A stretch of DNA of 44,024 bases from Lachnospiraceae bacterium (GCA_028727605.1 JAQYOA010000142.1:1-44024), one strand, 5' to 3'. Numbered from the stretch's first letter, positions 31,061 to 39,831 are shown. Notes: generated by a model not told the origin, from the letters alone. Made by a program: numbers and translations.

Positions 31061-31110
31061 AACAGTGGCAGAACCGCAGGTATGGCATACGGTTTTGCCA
31101 CTGTTTTTTT
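31061..31110 (+). terminator. Terminator of the GH3-AraC-HPr-like unit
   Basis: Ten-base arms AACAGTGGCA (31061-31070) and TGCCACTGTT (31096-31105) pair perfectly and run into seven T's. The complement (AAAAACAGTGGC...) also has T's on the other strand, so it may serve the convergent tauE gene as well. Confidence 0.88.
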
Positions 31111-31153
31111 AATGGATGCGCCCTTCCACAGCGCATGAATGTTTATTACAGAT

Positions 31154-31930
31154 TTACGAGAAAAGATTGACAAGGAAAATCGCGGCGCCCAGGATCGTAA
31201 GTACAATACCGGTGGCACGGTTCAGTGTAACAGCACTTGCCTTATTTGCAAATTTTGCAGCGATCCGTGCCCACAAAAGGGTAAACACAACACAGAGAAT
31301 AAGGGGAAGAAGTTCCGGTACTCCGCCGATCAGAAAATGGCTTGCAGCGCCGGTCAGAGCTGTAAATGCCATGATAAAAACGCTGGTTCCGACAGCTGTT
31401 TTTAATTCATAACCTAAAATGCTTGTCAGGAGAAGCAGCATCATCATTCCGCCGCCGGCTCCGATGAAACCGCAGATAAAACCGACCATGATTCCGCAGA
31501 GAACAGACTGGATCAGTCGTTTTCCCGGGTTTACGGAAGTCATGTTTTCTTTTGTTGTCATAACCGGGCGGACGATAAATTTGATTCCCAAAAGGAGTGT
31601 CATCACAGTGGAAAAATTCCCCATAGTCGAGTTCGGTACTTTGCTTGCTGCAAAACTGCCTACAAAAGTAAAGATAAGAACAGTCACCATCATGACAAAG
31701 CCGTTTTTGATGTCCAGATTTTTATTTTTTCCGTAGGTATAAGCGCTGACGGCACTGGCGAGGACATCGCTGGCAAGTGCAATGCCGACTGCCTCATAGG
31801 CCGGCATTCCAAGGAAGGTAATCAGCATGGGGCTGATCACGGCAGCGGCACTCATCCCGGCAAAGCCGGTACCAAGACCGGCGCCCATACCGGCAACAAA
31901 ACAGACAAGAAGTTCTATCAAAAGTTTCAT
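31154..31930 (-). CDS. TauE/SafE-family sulfite/organic-acid exporter
   Basis: 258 residues with about 8 membrane helices. The two half-repeats typical of TauE are visible: GMGAGLGTGFAGMSAAAVI near the N-terminus with AYEAVGIALASDVLASAVSA, and FICGFIGAGGGMMMLLLL with VGTSVFIMAFTALTGAASH in the second half. This family exports small organosulphur compounds or organic acids such as sulfite or sulfoacetate. ATG 31930 follows GGAGGAAACG; the longer frame to 31966 lies inside the marR gene. Its start overlaps the marR stop by 4 bases. Confidence 0.9.
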   Translation of the reverse strand: MKLLIELLVCFVAGMGAGLGTGFAGMSAAAVISPMLITFLGMPAYEAVGIALASDVLASAVSAYTYGKNKNLDIKNGFVMMVTVLIFTFVGSFAASKVPNSTMGNFSTVMTLLLGIKFIVRPVMTTKENMTSVNPGKRLIQSVLCGIMVGFICGFIGAGGGMMMLLLLTSILGYELKTAVGTSVFIMAFTALTGAASHFLIGGVPELLPLILCVVFTLLWARIAAKFANKASAVTLNRATGIVLTILGAAIFLVNLFS

Positions 31931-32358
31931 TTCGTTTCCTCCATTTCTTTGCGTGCATTTTGACATGTTCTCTGAAAAAGTCCGGAATAGATCTCCATTT
32001 CTTCTTTTGAGAATCCTTGAAATAATTTTTGCCCGAATTTTATCTGAGCAGTTTTCCCTGCCTCTATGATCGGTTCTGCTTCTTCCTGAATGGAGATATG
32101 AATCGTCTTTCGGTTATTGTTCTGAAAAGCTGTCCGTATCAAACCGCGCCGTTCCAGTTCTTTGAGAGCAGAGGATACATGAGATTTGGTGAGCATTCGG
32201 ATTTTTACAATATCGGACGCAGTGTCATATTGTGGATTATTGGTGAGAAACATCAGGATATCGTATTCCATCTGTGTCAGCTGATAGGTTTCACATACCG
32301 GTTTGACACATTGGGAATAAAAAGAGGTAAGTATTTTCTGAGCTTCCCAGAAATGCAT
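31927..32358 (-). CDS. MarR-family transcriptional regulator
   Basis: 143 residues, normal MarR length. The winged helix-turn-helix core is YDILMFLTNNPQYDTASDIV, MLTKSHVSSALKELERRGLI and the wing RTAFQNNNRKTIHISI; helices at both ends dimerise. The start ATG 32358 is preceded by AGGAGG at 8-base spacing; two earlier in-frame starts (32376, 32415) lie on the ribosome site or in the promoter. It is the first gene of a two-gene operon with tauE and is most likely autorepressing through the palindrome in its promoter. Confidence 0.92.
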   Translation of the reverse strand: MHFWEAQKILTSFYSQCVKPVCETYQLTQMEYDILMFLTNNPQYDTASDIVKIRMLTKSHVSSALKELERRGLIRTAFQNNNRKTIHISIQEEAEPIIEAGKTAQIKFGQKLFQGFSKEEMEIYSGLFQRTCQNARKEMEETK

Positions 32359-32374
32359 AATCAAATCCTCCTGC

Positions 32375-32423
32375 ATAATAGTTCTAATTAGAACTATTAT
32401 AATGCACAAAAACAAAATGTCAA
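32375..32423 (-). promoter_or_regulatory. MarR-tauE promoter with 26-bp perfect palindromic operator
   Basis: On the minus strand TTGACA (32423-32418), 16-base spacer, TATAAT (32401-32396). A perfect 26-base palindrome (32375-32400, half-site ATAATAGTTCTAA) overlaps the -10 and the start point. Such AT-rich palindromes over the start region are typical of MarR self-repression. Confidence 0.9.
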
Positions 32424-32474
32424 GGAAAATGTCGGGAAACGGTTGGGAATGGTTGGAAAACAGCAGGGAATGAT

Positions 32475-32972
32475 TTAAGGCTTCAGCTTGTCCTTATCGA
32501 TTTTGCCGGAAGCGATGGTCTGGTTGATCCAGAGATTTAAAGAGTCGATGGCAAGAGCCATTTTTTCCAGCTCTTCTTTGATCTTTAAAAAGTCGGGAAG
32601 CTCATCCTCGGACAATTCGCCGTCGACTGTGATTTCAATGAGCCGTTCTTTTTCGCGTGTCAGTTTATTGAGCGTCGAAAGCATTTCCAGCGTGATCTGG
32701 GAGAGCTCTTTGGTTTTGATTTCGGGTACGTATTCGATTCCGATGGGGCACTGGTGCGAACAGAAATAGTTGCAGAGAGCAGGATTTCGGTAACAGTCCG
32801 ACATGGCGAGTACCTCTTCCGGGTGCGGCAGAGTCTTTTCACTTTCTATTTTTTCAATACGGTCAGAAGAAATAAATTCGAGTTTGCATGCAGCCGTTTC
32901 GCGGGTGTACTCCATCTTTTCACGGCTTATCTGATAGATGTTTTTATTCTCTTTGGTTGATTTTCTTCCCAT
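32475..32972 (-). CDS. XRE-like helix-turn-helix regulator with Cys cluster
   Basis: 165 residues. The N-terminal ~70 residues form an HTH domain: GRKSTKENKNIYQISREKM, YTRETAACKLEFISSDRIEK and the phrase KTLPHPEEVLAMSDCY usual for XRE proteins. A Cys motif CNYFCSHQCPIG follows, and the rest is helical with EKERLIEITVDGELSEDELPD, ending IASGKIDKDKL. This is a conserved architecture in Lachnospiraceae; the Cys group (NPALCNYFCSHQC) may bind a metal. ATG 32972 is chosen with AAAAGGAT upstream; the frame to 33002 has none. It is divergent from the small membrane protein at 33162. Confidence 0.8.
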   Translation of the reverse strand: MGRKSTKENKNIYQISREKMEYTRETAACKLEFISSDRIEKIESEKTLPHPEEVLAMSDCYRNPALCNYFCSHQCPIGIEYVPEIKTKELSQITLEMLSTLNKLTREKERLIEITVDGELSEDELPDFLKIKEELEKMALAIDSLNLWINQTIASGKIDKDKLKP

Positions 32973-33022
32973 AAATTTTATCCTTTTTTCAATCATTGTC
33001 ACAGGAGCTTTGGTATTCTTCT

Positions 33023-33115
33023 ATCATACCGCGATCTGTGCAGAAAGTACAGCGAAATAGAGGGTTCTATTTCGCGAAATTAAGGCTTTATTTCAAAGGA
33101 GTATCTGGTTATAAT
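33023..33115. promoter_or_regulatory. Divergent promoter region with inverted repeat
   Basis: Leftward: TGTACT (33051-33046), 17-base spacer, TATGAT (33028-33023) for the HTH gene. Rightward: TTTATT (33087-33092), 17-base spacer, TATAAT (33110-33115) for the small membrane gene. Between them a perfect 9-base inverted repeat GCGAAATAG (33052-33060) and CTATTTCGC (33067-33075) abuts the leftward -35 and is a candidate operator. Confidence 0.55.
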
Positions 33116-33161
33116 AAGAGCCATAACAGTTTACGTTAGCTTGATGAGGAGGAAAAAAACA

Positions 33162-33383
33162 ATGTTAGCTGCAATTTTTACAATTTTAATGTTTCTGATC
33201 TTTGGCAAACTGATCTGGTTTGCAGTGAAAGCTGCCTGGGGGATTTCAAAAGTGATCTGTACCATCGTACTGCTTCCTCTGGCGCTGATCGCGCTGGTTC
33301 TGGTTGGCCTTGTGAAAATAGCTCTTCCGGTGCTGTTGATTGTAGGAATCATTTCTCTGTTTGCATCGAAGACGCGAAGATAA
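33162..33383 (+). CDS. Small two-helix membrane protein of unknown function
   Basis: 73 residues. Hydrophobic helices span about residues 2-22 (AAIFTILMFLIFGKLIWFAV) and 32-64 (CTIVLLPLALIALVLVG ... LLIVGIISLFA) with a basic end SKTRR. ATG 33162 follows GAGGAGG at 9-base spacing; a TTG at 33141 lies before this site and is not used. I recognise it only as a conserved hypothetical of Lachnospiraceae. The divergent HTH gene may control it. Confidence 0.7.
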   Translation: MLAAIFTILMFLIFGKLIWFAVKAAWGISKVICTIVLLPLALIALVLVGLVKIALPVLLIVGIISLFASKTRR

Positions 33384-33427
33384 AACAGGAAAAACGAAAT
33401 AGAGACAAAGAAAAACAAAGAAAAGAG

Positions 33428-33474
33428 CGGCAGCCGTTTCGCCTGGAAATACAGGAACGGTCGCCGTTCTTTCT
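33428..33474 (+). terminator. Probable terminator after the small membrane gene
   Basis: CGGCAGCCGTTTC (33428-33440) pairs with GGAACGGTCGCCG (33454-33466) with G-U pairs and one mismatch, followed by TTCTTTCTTTT. Confidence 0.65.
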
Positions 33475-33547
33475 TTTGCGTCCTGCCGGACAGACGATTG
33501 ATTTTATCCCGCTTTGCGGGTAGAATAAGCGTAGGAGGGTAAAAGAA

Positions 33548-35350
33548 GTGAAAAAGATGATCCAAAAATTCCGTCCTTTTCAGAACGCGAAAATCAGACA
33601 GCAGATCCTTGGAATTTATTTTATTGTGACATTTCTTCCGATTGTCCTGATCGGGGGATTTCTTCTGATCAATACCGGGAAGCTTCTGAACAATTACTAT
33701 ACGGACTTACTGGAGGCGGATAACCAGCGCGTGAAAACAACGCTGTTTGAAATTACCACGCAGGTGTATAACATTTCCGAGGACCTTGCGCTGAACCAGA
33801 ATATCCGTCAGGCTGTTATGCAGGATTATAATGCGGGAGGAGAGATGCCGGAGACGGGGATGATCGGAAATTATATCTCTTCCTATGCGGAGATTGATTC
33901 CATTGAAATCTATACCGATAATCCCGGCTGTGAAGGCATCGGACAGTTTGCGGTTGTGGATGAAGAGGCAAACTCCGTTGCCTGGTATCAGGAGGCGCTG
34001 ACGCAAAATGCGGCATTCTGGATTCCCCTTGACAAAACAGATGAATACGGAAATGTTTACTGGCATCTGTGTCTGGTCAGGCGAATACCCACGGCAGAGT
34101 CGGGATACCATGGAGTGCTGATGATTTGTCTCAGTGACAATTATCTTCGCACAAGAATCGAGAGCCGGGAGTATAAGATTCTGATTTCGGCAAATGATGA
34201 GTCGGTCTTTTACAGTTCGGACAGAACCGGGTACGGGCAGGCACTGCCGGTCACAGTTACAGGAGATCCGGCGTATTTCAGCTACAGCGGAGAACTGCAG
34301 GAGGGAAAATCAAAAAGCCTTGTTTCTGTATCCACACTGGCGTTGTATCAGTCGGATTCCAGACTTCATATCTGTGTAATTAACAGTGAGGCGTTTCATC
34401 ATACAGTGAGATTTCTTCTTATTTGTATCGGAATCATTTTGATTGCGGCAGTGGTGCCGGGGATTATGATTTACTGGTTTACCGGTTATTTTACAGGCCG
34501 GATCCTCACTTTGCGTCATGCCATGCATCAGGCCAGCAGCGAAGATTATGAAATTACATCGTTTGTTCAGGGAAAGGATGAGATCTCGGAAGCTTTTGTG
34601 GATCTTCAGATCATGATTCAGAACATTAAGCAGAAAGACGCCAGGATGTATGAAGCCCGTCTGAAAGAGCAGAGGCTGATCAATGAGCAGCAGAAAATGG
34701 AGTTCAAGATGCTGTTTGCGCAGATCAACCCGCATTTTCTGTTCAATACACTGGAGACGATTCGAATGAAGGCGATCAAAGCAGGTGACAGAGAGGCGGC
34801 ATCCGCAATCAAGCTGCTGGGCAAGTCCATGCGCTATGTGCTGGAAACGGTGGGAACAGCCGATGTGGCAATGGAAAGAGAACTGGAGCATGTGGAAAAT
34901 TATCTGGCGATTCAGAAATTGAGATTCGGAGAAAAGTTCGACAGCGAAATCGTGATTGATCCGGACCTGGAAATAGAAAAGGTATCGATTCTTCCGCTGC
35001 TGCTTCAGCCGATTGTGGAAAATGCGATTGTGCACGGACTGGAGGAAAAGGAGAGCGGAGGAAAGATCCGGATTACGATTGAGCGGAAAATGGAAGAAGA
35101 AGAACTGCTGCTTCTTACGGTAAGTGATAACGGCTGCGGAATGGGAGAGGAGGAACTGACACAACTTCGGGAAAAGATTCTGAAAAATCAGATCGGGCAG
35201 AGCAAGAGTATCGGTCTTACCAATGTGAATCAGCGGATTCGCCTGTGCTACGGCACCCAGTATGGACTTGAGATCAATTCCGTTCCGGGAGAGGGGACCA
35301 GAGTATGTGTAAAATTGCCATATGAAAAAGCGGTTGAGTGTGAAAAATGA
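33548..35350 (+). CDS. YesM-type sensor histidine kinase
   Basis: 600 residues. Transmembrane helix 1 (about 22-42) and helix 2 (about 284-304) flank an extracytoplasmic dCache-like sensor of ~240 residues. A HAMP region follows, then the LytS/YesM kinase domain: phospho-acceptor H396 in QINPHFLFNTLE and the ATP-binding parts PIVENAIVHGLEE, VSDNGCGMGEEEL and GIGLTNVNQRIRL-like SIGLTNVNQRI. The start is GTG 33548 with AGGAGGG at 8-base spacing. It should sense an oligosaccharide or a binding-protein complex and phosphorylate the YesN-type regulator at 41837, with the transporter genes lying between them. Confidence 0.93.
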   Translation: MKKMIQKFRPFQNAKIRQQILGIYFIVTFLPIVLIGGFLLINTGKLLNNYYTDLLEADNQRVKTTLFEITTQVYNISEDLALNQNIRQAVMQDYNAGGEMPETGMIGNYISSYAEIDSIEIYTDNPGCEGIGQFAVVDEEANSVAWYQEALTQNAAFWIPLDKTDEYGNVYWHLCLVRRIPTAESGYHGVLMICLSDNYLRTRIESREYKILISANDESVFYSSDRTGYGQALPVTVTGDPAYFSYSGELQEGKSKSLVSVSTLALYQSDSRLHICVINSEAFHHTVRFLLICIGIILIAAVVPGIMIYWFTGYFTGRILTLRHAMHQASSEDYEITSFVQGKDEISEAFVDLQIMIQNIKQKDARMYEARLKEQRLINEQQKMEFKMLFAQINPHFLFNTLETIRMKAIKAGDREAASAIKLLGKSMRYVLETVGTADVAMERELEHVENYLAIQKLRFGEKFDSEIVIDPDLEIEKVSILPLLLQPIVENAIVHGLEEKESGGKIRITIERKMEEEELLLLTVSDNGCGMGEEELTQLREKILKNQIGQSKSIGLTNVNQRIRLCYGTQYGLEINSVPGEGTRVCVKLPYEKAVECEK

Positions 35351-35400
35351 CCGTATTTTTGGGCAGGTATTGATGGTATTCTTCCACTTTGGTGATAAAG

Positions 35401-35444
35401 TATAATAAATGCATCGTGAGCGAGGCACTCATGGTGCATTTTTT
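35401..35444 (+). terminator. Hairpin with T-tract between the kinase and the permease operon
   Basis: A 13-pair stem: AATGCATC (35408-35415) with GGTGCATT (35433-35440), extended by GTGAG with CTCAT inside, followed by TTTTTT. TATAAT stands directly before it (35401-35406) but without a good -35. It may terminate the kinase transcript, or act as an attenuator in the leader of the transporter operon. Confidence 0.7.
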
Positions 35445-35479
35445 ATTACATTAATCTTGGAAGGGGAGGAATTATTGGT

Positions 35480-36925
35480 ATGGCTAAAACCAAAAGAGAA
35501 TTGATCTCTGATAAGATTTACTACGTTATCAGGATCGGAATTTTATTGTCAGTCGTCTTTCTGTTCATTCCTGGGGTAAACCCGGCAAGAGTCTGCGGTT
35601 TGGTGAATAAAAATATATCGCTGTTTACTGCCGGCATATCGTACAGTACCCTGACATCGGAATTCGGACGTGCACTCAGAAAAGGATGGGTCGATGTGGC
35701 ATCGACTTATCTGCTGTATGGATCTTCACTTGCCGTATGTATCGGAATTGCAGCAAACGCAGCTTGCGGCTGTATGTCCCTTGGCAATGTGAAGCTGAAA
35801 AAACTCGGCAACCTCATCGGTGTGATCGGAAGCATTGCCGGACTTGGCGGTATGGTCGGAATCTATCTGGCTTACGGACAGATTGCACAGACTGTAAAGC
35901 CGAACAAAGTAGAGCCGATGTTTCCGTCCAGTTTCTGGCTGATCGTTGTCCTGTTTGCTGTGATCCTGGCGGTGACAATCGCACAGTGCGTAATGCTCCA
36001 TCCGGTGGAAAGCGAGAAGAAATTCGGAATGGAGACAAAGTACCGTCTGTTTCTGATGCTTCTGCCGTTCCTGGCACTGGTAGCTGTATTTTCTTATCTG
36101 CCGCTGTGGGGCTGGCGCTATGCATTCTTTGATTATAAGGTTGGCGATACCTTATCCATGGACAACTTTGTCGGGCTGAAATGGTTCAAGGAGCTGATCA
36201 AAAACCCGGCAACCGTGCGGGATATCGTAAACGTGCTGAAAAATACACTGGGCATGAGCGGAATCGGTATTGCAACAAGCTGGCTGCCCATGGTATTTGC
36301 AATCTTCCTCTGTGAAATGAAAAACTCCAAGTTCCGTCGTTTTGTACAGACCTTTACCACCGTACCGAACTTCATTAGCTGGGTTCTGGTGTATGCAATT
36401 GCGACCTGTATCTTTTCTACAGACGGATTCCTGAGCAGCCTTCTGGTCAATTTGGGAATCTGGAGTGAGGGACAGAACATGCTGATGAGCGGTTCTCATA
36501 CATGGCTGAAGATGTGGCTGTGGGGAACCTGGAAAGGAATCGGCTGGAGCGCCATCATTTACATAGCAGCAATTTCCGGTATTGATCAGCAGCTCTATGA
36601 AGCGGCAACCATGGACGGTGCAGGCAGATTTCAGAAAATGTGGCACATCACCGTGCCGAGCCTGATTCCCACCTTCTTTGTATTGCTTCTGATGTCAATC
36701 GGTAACATCCTGAGCAATGGTATGGATCAGTATCTGGTATTTAAGAATTCCACCAATGCCTCCTCCATTATGGTACTTGACCTGTATGTGTATGAACTCG
36801 GTATTGGAAAGGGTATTATTCCTCTGACCACAGTTGTGAGTATGCTCAAATCCATCGTAAGTGTTGTTCTGTTGTTTGCTGCGAACGGTATTTCCAAAGT
36901 ACTTCGCGGTGAGAGTATTATTTAA
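35480..36925 (+). CDS. LplB/YtmP-type sugar ABC permease with N-terminal membrane extension
   Basis: 481 residues against about 300 for the family. The first ~190 residues form about four extra membrane helices (from IYYVIRIGILLSVVFLFIPG to FWLIVVLFAVILAVTI) with no similarity I can name. From about residue 195 it is a standard LplB-type permease of carbohydrate ABC importers (KYRLFLMLLPFLALVAVFSY), including the EAA loop EAATMDGAGRFQKMWHI that docks the ATPase. AAGGGGAGG lies upstream of ATG 35480. It forms a pair with the next gene. The ATPase is not in the window and is probably a shared MsmK/UgpC type elsewhere. Confidence 0.92.
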   Translation: MAKTKRELISDKIYYVIRIGILLSVVFLFIPGVNPARVCGLVNKNISLFTAGISYSTLTSEFGRALRKGWVDVASTYLLYGSSLAVCIGIAANAACGCMSLGNVKLKKLGNLIGVIGSIAGLGGMVGIYLAYGQIAQTVKPNKVEPMFPSSFWLIVVLFAVILAVTIAQCVMLHPVESEKKFGMETKYRLFLMLLPFLALVAVFSYLPLWGWRYAFFDYKVGDTLSMDNFVGLKWFKELIKNPATVRDIVNVLKNTLGMSGIGIATSWLPMVFAIFLCEMKNSKFRRFVQTFTTVPNFISWVLVYAIATCIFSTDGFLSSLLVNLGIWSEGQNMLMSGSHTWLKMWLWGTWKGIGWSAIIYIAAISGIDQQLYEAATMDGAGRFQKMWHITVPSLIPTFFVLLLMSIGNILSNGMDQYLVFKNSTNASSIMVLDLYVYELGIGKGIIPLTTVVSMLKSIVSVVLLFAANGISKVLRGESII

Positions 36926-36938
36926 GGAGGTGGAAGAT

Positions 36939-37904
36939 ATGGCAAAAACGGAACAGGAAAAAAGAGACCTGAAAGCAGAAAAAGAATATAACAAAAAACA
37001 CCGCAGCCAGTATGTATCCAAACCTTCGGATATTGTGTTTAGTGTCCTGAACTACCTGGTCTTTGGTGTGTTTACATTAGCGTGTATCTTTCCTTTTTAC
37101 TATTTGTTTATCAACACCATCAGTGACAATAACCTGGTGCTTCGAGGACAGATCAATTTCTTTCCCAAAGGGTTGCATCTCGGAAACTATCTTGCATTGT
37201 TAAATGTAAACGATCTGTCCTCTGCATTTATAGTATCTGTATCCAGAACCCTGATCGGCACAGCGCTGATGGTTGGGGCATCTGCATTGGTTGCATATCT
37301 TGTGACGAAGCAGGAAATGTGGGGAAGAAAATTCTGGTATCGTTTTCTGATCATCACCATGTATTTCAATGCCGGTATTATCCCGATCTTTTTGAACATG
37401 CAGATGCTGGGTCTGACAAACAGCTTCTGGGTTTACATTATCCCGGGCATTGTGGCACCGTATAACATCATTCTGGTAAAGACCTACATTGAGTCAATTC
37501 CGGCTGAGCTGGAAGAGAGTGCAGCTATGGACGGTGCAAGCCACATGACGATTTTTGTGAAAATCATCTGGCCTTTGAGCAAACCGATCCTTGCTACCAT
37601 CGCAATCTTCGGAGCGGTAGGACACTGGAACTCCTTTACGGATTCTCTGATTTACATGACATCAAAACCGGAGCTGTATACCCTGCAGCACAGATTGTAC
37701 ATCTACCTGAATCAGGCATCAAACTTAAAGTCTCTGATGCAGTCCGGCGGTTCCGTCAGCGAGGCAGCGGTACAGTCTGCCATGAGCGGAAAGATTATCA
37801 AATACACCATTTCCATGGTAACCGTTATCCCGATCCTTCTGGTATATCCTTTCATGCAGAAGTACTTTGAGAAAGGTATTATGCTGGGAGCAGTAAAGGG
37901 CTGA
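36939..37904 (+). CDS. LplC/YtcP-type sugar ABC permease
   Basis: 321 residues with six helices. Its N-terminus has KPSDIVFSVLNYLVFGVFT, LACIFPFYYLFINTISD and the family's LRGQINFFPKGLHLGNY. The EAA loop reads EESAAMDGASHMTIFVKI, and it ends YPFMQKYFEKGIMLGAVKG, the usual LplC tail. ATG 36939 follows AAGGAGGTGG, 7-8 bases upstream. It lies 13 bases after the LplB-type gene. Together they form the membrane part of one oligosaccharide importer with the solute-binding lipoprotein at 37979. Confidence 0.95.
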   Translation: MAKTEQEKRDLKAEKEYNKKHRSQYVSKPSDIVFSVLNYLVFGVFTLACIFPFYYLFINTISDNNLVLRGQINFFPKGLHLGNYLALLNVNDLSSAFIVSVSRTLIGTALMVGASALVAYLVTKQEMWGRKFWYRFLIITMYFNAGIIPIFLNMQMLGLTNSFWVYIIPGIVAPYNIILVKTYIESIPAELEESAAMDGASHMTIFVKIIWPLSKPILATIAIFGAVGHWNSFTDSLIYMTSKPELYTLQHRLYIYLNQASNLKSLMQSGGSVSEAAVQSAMSGKIIKYTISMVTVIPILLVYPFMQKYFEKGIMLGAVKG

Positions 37905-37922
37905 CAAAAACAGGAGTGTTAT

Positions 37923-37943
37923 CCGCCTGTTTTGGGCGGTTTT
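37923..37943 (+). terminator. Weak hairpin between permease and binding-protein genes
   Basis: CCGCC and GGCGG around a 7-base loop with TTTT after it. It may lower read-through or protect the 3' end of the upstream or 5' end of the downstream message. Confidence 0.4.
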
Positions 37944-37978
37944 GATTAACACAAAGAAAGAAAACTGGAGGAAAGAAT

Positions 37979-39769
37979 ATGAAGGCAAGAAAAGTAATGG
38001 CGCTGATTCTGGCATCCGTTATGAGTCTGTCTCTTGTGGCGTGCGGCGGCAGTGGTACCACAGCACAGTCTGCAGGAACGGACAGCAGCGATTCAGATGC
38101 AGAATCTTCTGTGTCCGGGGAATCCATGACAGAAGATGAATATGATGAACTTCTGGCAGATATTATCCCGGAAGAGACTGTGACACTGAATGTATTTGAT
38201 CAGCTGGCAAACTATTCCGGTGAGCAGATCGGATGGTTCGGTCAGGTCATGCTGGAGAAATTCAATGTAAAACTGAACATCATCCCCAACTCTGACGGTG
38301 TTTACCAGACTCGTATGGAGTCCGGAGATCTGGGAGATCTGGTTATCTGGGGAAATGACGGAAGCGAATATCTGCAGGCTGTGGAAAAAGGCATGCTGTA
38401 TGACTGGAATGAGGATGACCTTCTGGATGAATATGGTCCTTACATCAAAGAGAATATGGAGTATGCACTTGAGAAGAACCAGGAGCTTTCCGGAGGAACA
38501 CTTTACGGATTCGGCCATGACGTGGCAGTGGATCCGGAGGCGGTTCAGTCTCCTACATACTGCTGGGATCTCCGCTGGGATCTGTACAAGGAACTGGGTT
38601 ATCCGAAAATCAACAATCTGGATGACATGGTAGATGTACTGGAGCAGATGAAAGCGATCTGTCCGGAGGACGACAACGGAAAGACAACCTACGGCGTTTC
38701 CCTTTTCAATGACTGGGACGGCGATATGGTGATGTTTGTAAAAGCTCTGGTATCCGCATATTACGGATATGATGAGTTTGGCTTTGGTTTCTATGATCCC
38801 GAGGAGCAGGTATATCACGACTGTCTGGAAGAAGACGGACCGTATTTTGAAGCACTGAAATTCTACAATACCCTGTACCGCAAAGGACTTCTGGATCCGG
38901 ATTCCCAGACTCAGAAATACGAAGGTATGTGTGAAGACTATCAGAACGGTACCGCATTTATGAACATTTTCGGTTTCCTTGGTTCTTCCATGTACAATTC
39001 CACCACACATGCCAATGAAGGAAAGGCAATGTATTCCTGCCCGCCGACTGAGGCACGCCCGCTTCTGTACGGACAGAATATCTACGGCGGAAACCGTATC
39101 TGGTCCATCGGAGCAAAGACCGAGTATCCGGAACTTTGTATGGCAATCCTGAACTGGCTGTCCACACCGGAAGGACGTATGACTTCTGAGTATGGTCCGG
39201 AGGATGTATGCTGGTACTACGATGAAAACGGAAAGACCTGCTTTACAGATCTGGGACGTGAAGTAAAACTGGATCCGAAGGCAGAGATGAGCGATGGATA
39301 TTCCGGAACCTTCGAAGACGGAAACTTCAAGATGAACAATACAACCTGGGTACTTTCTGCAGAGAATCCGGATTCCAACGGTGAAACCTACAATTACCAG
39401 CTGTGGGAGAGCTTTACTTCCGAGGCCGGTTCAGAAATTGAAGCTGACTGGAGAGAAGTAACCGGATGCAGTACGGTTTCCGAGAGAATTGAGAAAACCA
39501 ACTACCTGTTGATCCCGGGTACTACCTATTCCGGCGGTGTAAAATCGGATGAACTTCAGGTTATCTGGAATCAGGTGGCAACCTGCATCAAAGATAATTC
39601 CTGGAGAGCAATCTTTGCAAAATCAGAGGAAGAATTCGATCAGATTGTTTCCGAGATGATTTCTCAGGCAAATGAGTACGGATACGATCAGTGTGTTGAA
39701 TTCCAGCAGAATGAAGCTACGCTGAGAGCTCAGGCAGAGGACGAGCTGAAAGCAGCTGTAGGGGAATAA
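37979..39769 (+). CDS. Extracellular sugar-binding lipoprotein
   Basis: 596 residues. The signal MKARKVMALILASVMSLSLV leads to lipid-bearing Cys22 (VACGGSG). An acidic Ser/Asp linker follows, then a type-1 extracellular solute-binding fold as in LplA/YtcQ: TLNVFDQLANYSGEQIGWFG, WGNDGSEYLQAVEKGMLYDW, and the SVGAK-like WSIGAKTEYPELCMAILNWL with STPEGRMTSEYGPEDV. GGAGG precedes ATG 37979. It delivers an oligosaccharide to the permeases just upstream. A paralogue lies convergent at 39833. Confidence 0.95.
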   Translation: MKARKVMALILASVMSLSLVACGGSGTTAQSAGTDSSDSDAESSVSGESMTEDEYDELLADIIPEETVTLNVFDQLANYSGEQIGWFGQVMLEKFNVKLNIIPNSDGVYQTRMESGDLGDLVIWGNDGSEYLQAVEKGMLYDWNEDDLLDEYGPYIKENMEYALEKNQELSGGTLYGFGHDVAVDPEAVQSPTYCWDLRWDLYKELGYPKINNLDDMVDVLEQMKAICPEDDNGKTTYGVSLFNDWDGDMVMFVKALVSAYYGYDEFGFGFYDPEEQVYHDCLEEDGPYFEALKFYNTLYRKGLLDPDSQTQKYEGMCEDYQNGTAFMNIFGFLGSSMYNSTTHANEGKAMYSCPPTEARPLLYGQNIYGGNRIWSIGAKTEYPELCMAILNWLSTPEGRMTSEYGPEDVCWYYDENGKTCFTDLGREVKLDPKAEMSDGYSGTFEDGNFKMNNTTWVLSAENPDSNGETYNYQLWESFTSEAGSEIEADWREVTGCSTVSERIEKTNYLLIPGTTYSGGVKSDELQVIWNQVATCIKDNSWRAIFAKSEEEFDQIVSEMISQANEYGYDQCVEFQQNEATLRAQAEDELKAAVGE

Positions 39770-39802
39770 TCATAATTGGTTTGAAGTGAGACAGTAAACG
39801 AT

Positions 39803-39831
39803 AAGAGGCGGTTCAATTTGAACCGCCTCTT
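39803..39831. terminator. Bidirectional terminator between the two binding-protein genes
   Basis: Perfect 14-base arms AAGAGGCGGTTCAA and TTGAACCGCCTCTT with a one-base centre (the real loop is larger). It lies 34 bases after the plus-strand stop and ends 2 bases from the stop codon of the minus-strand gene. Confidence 0.8.
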
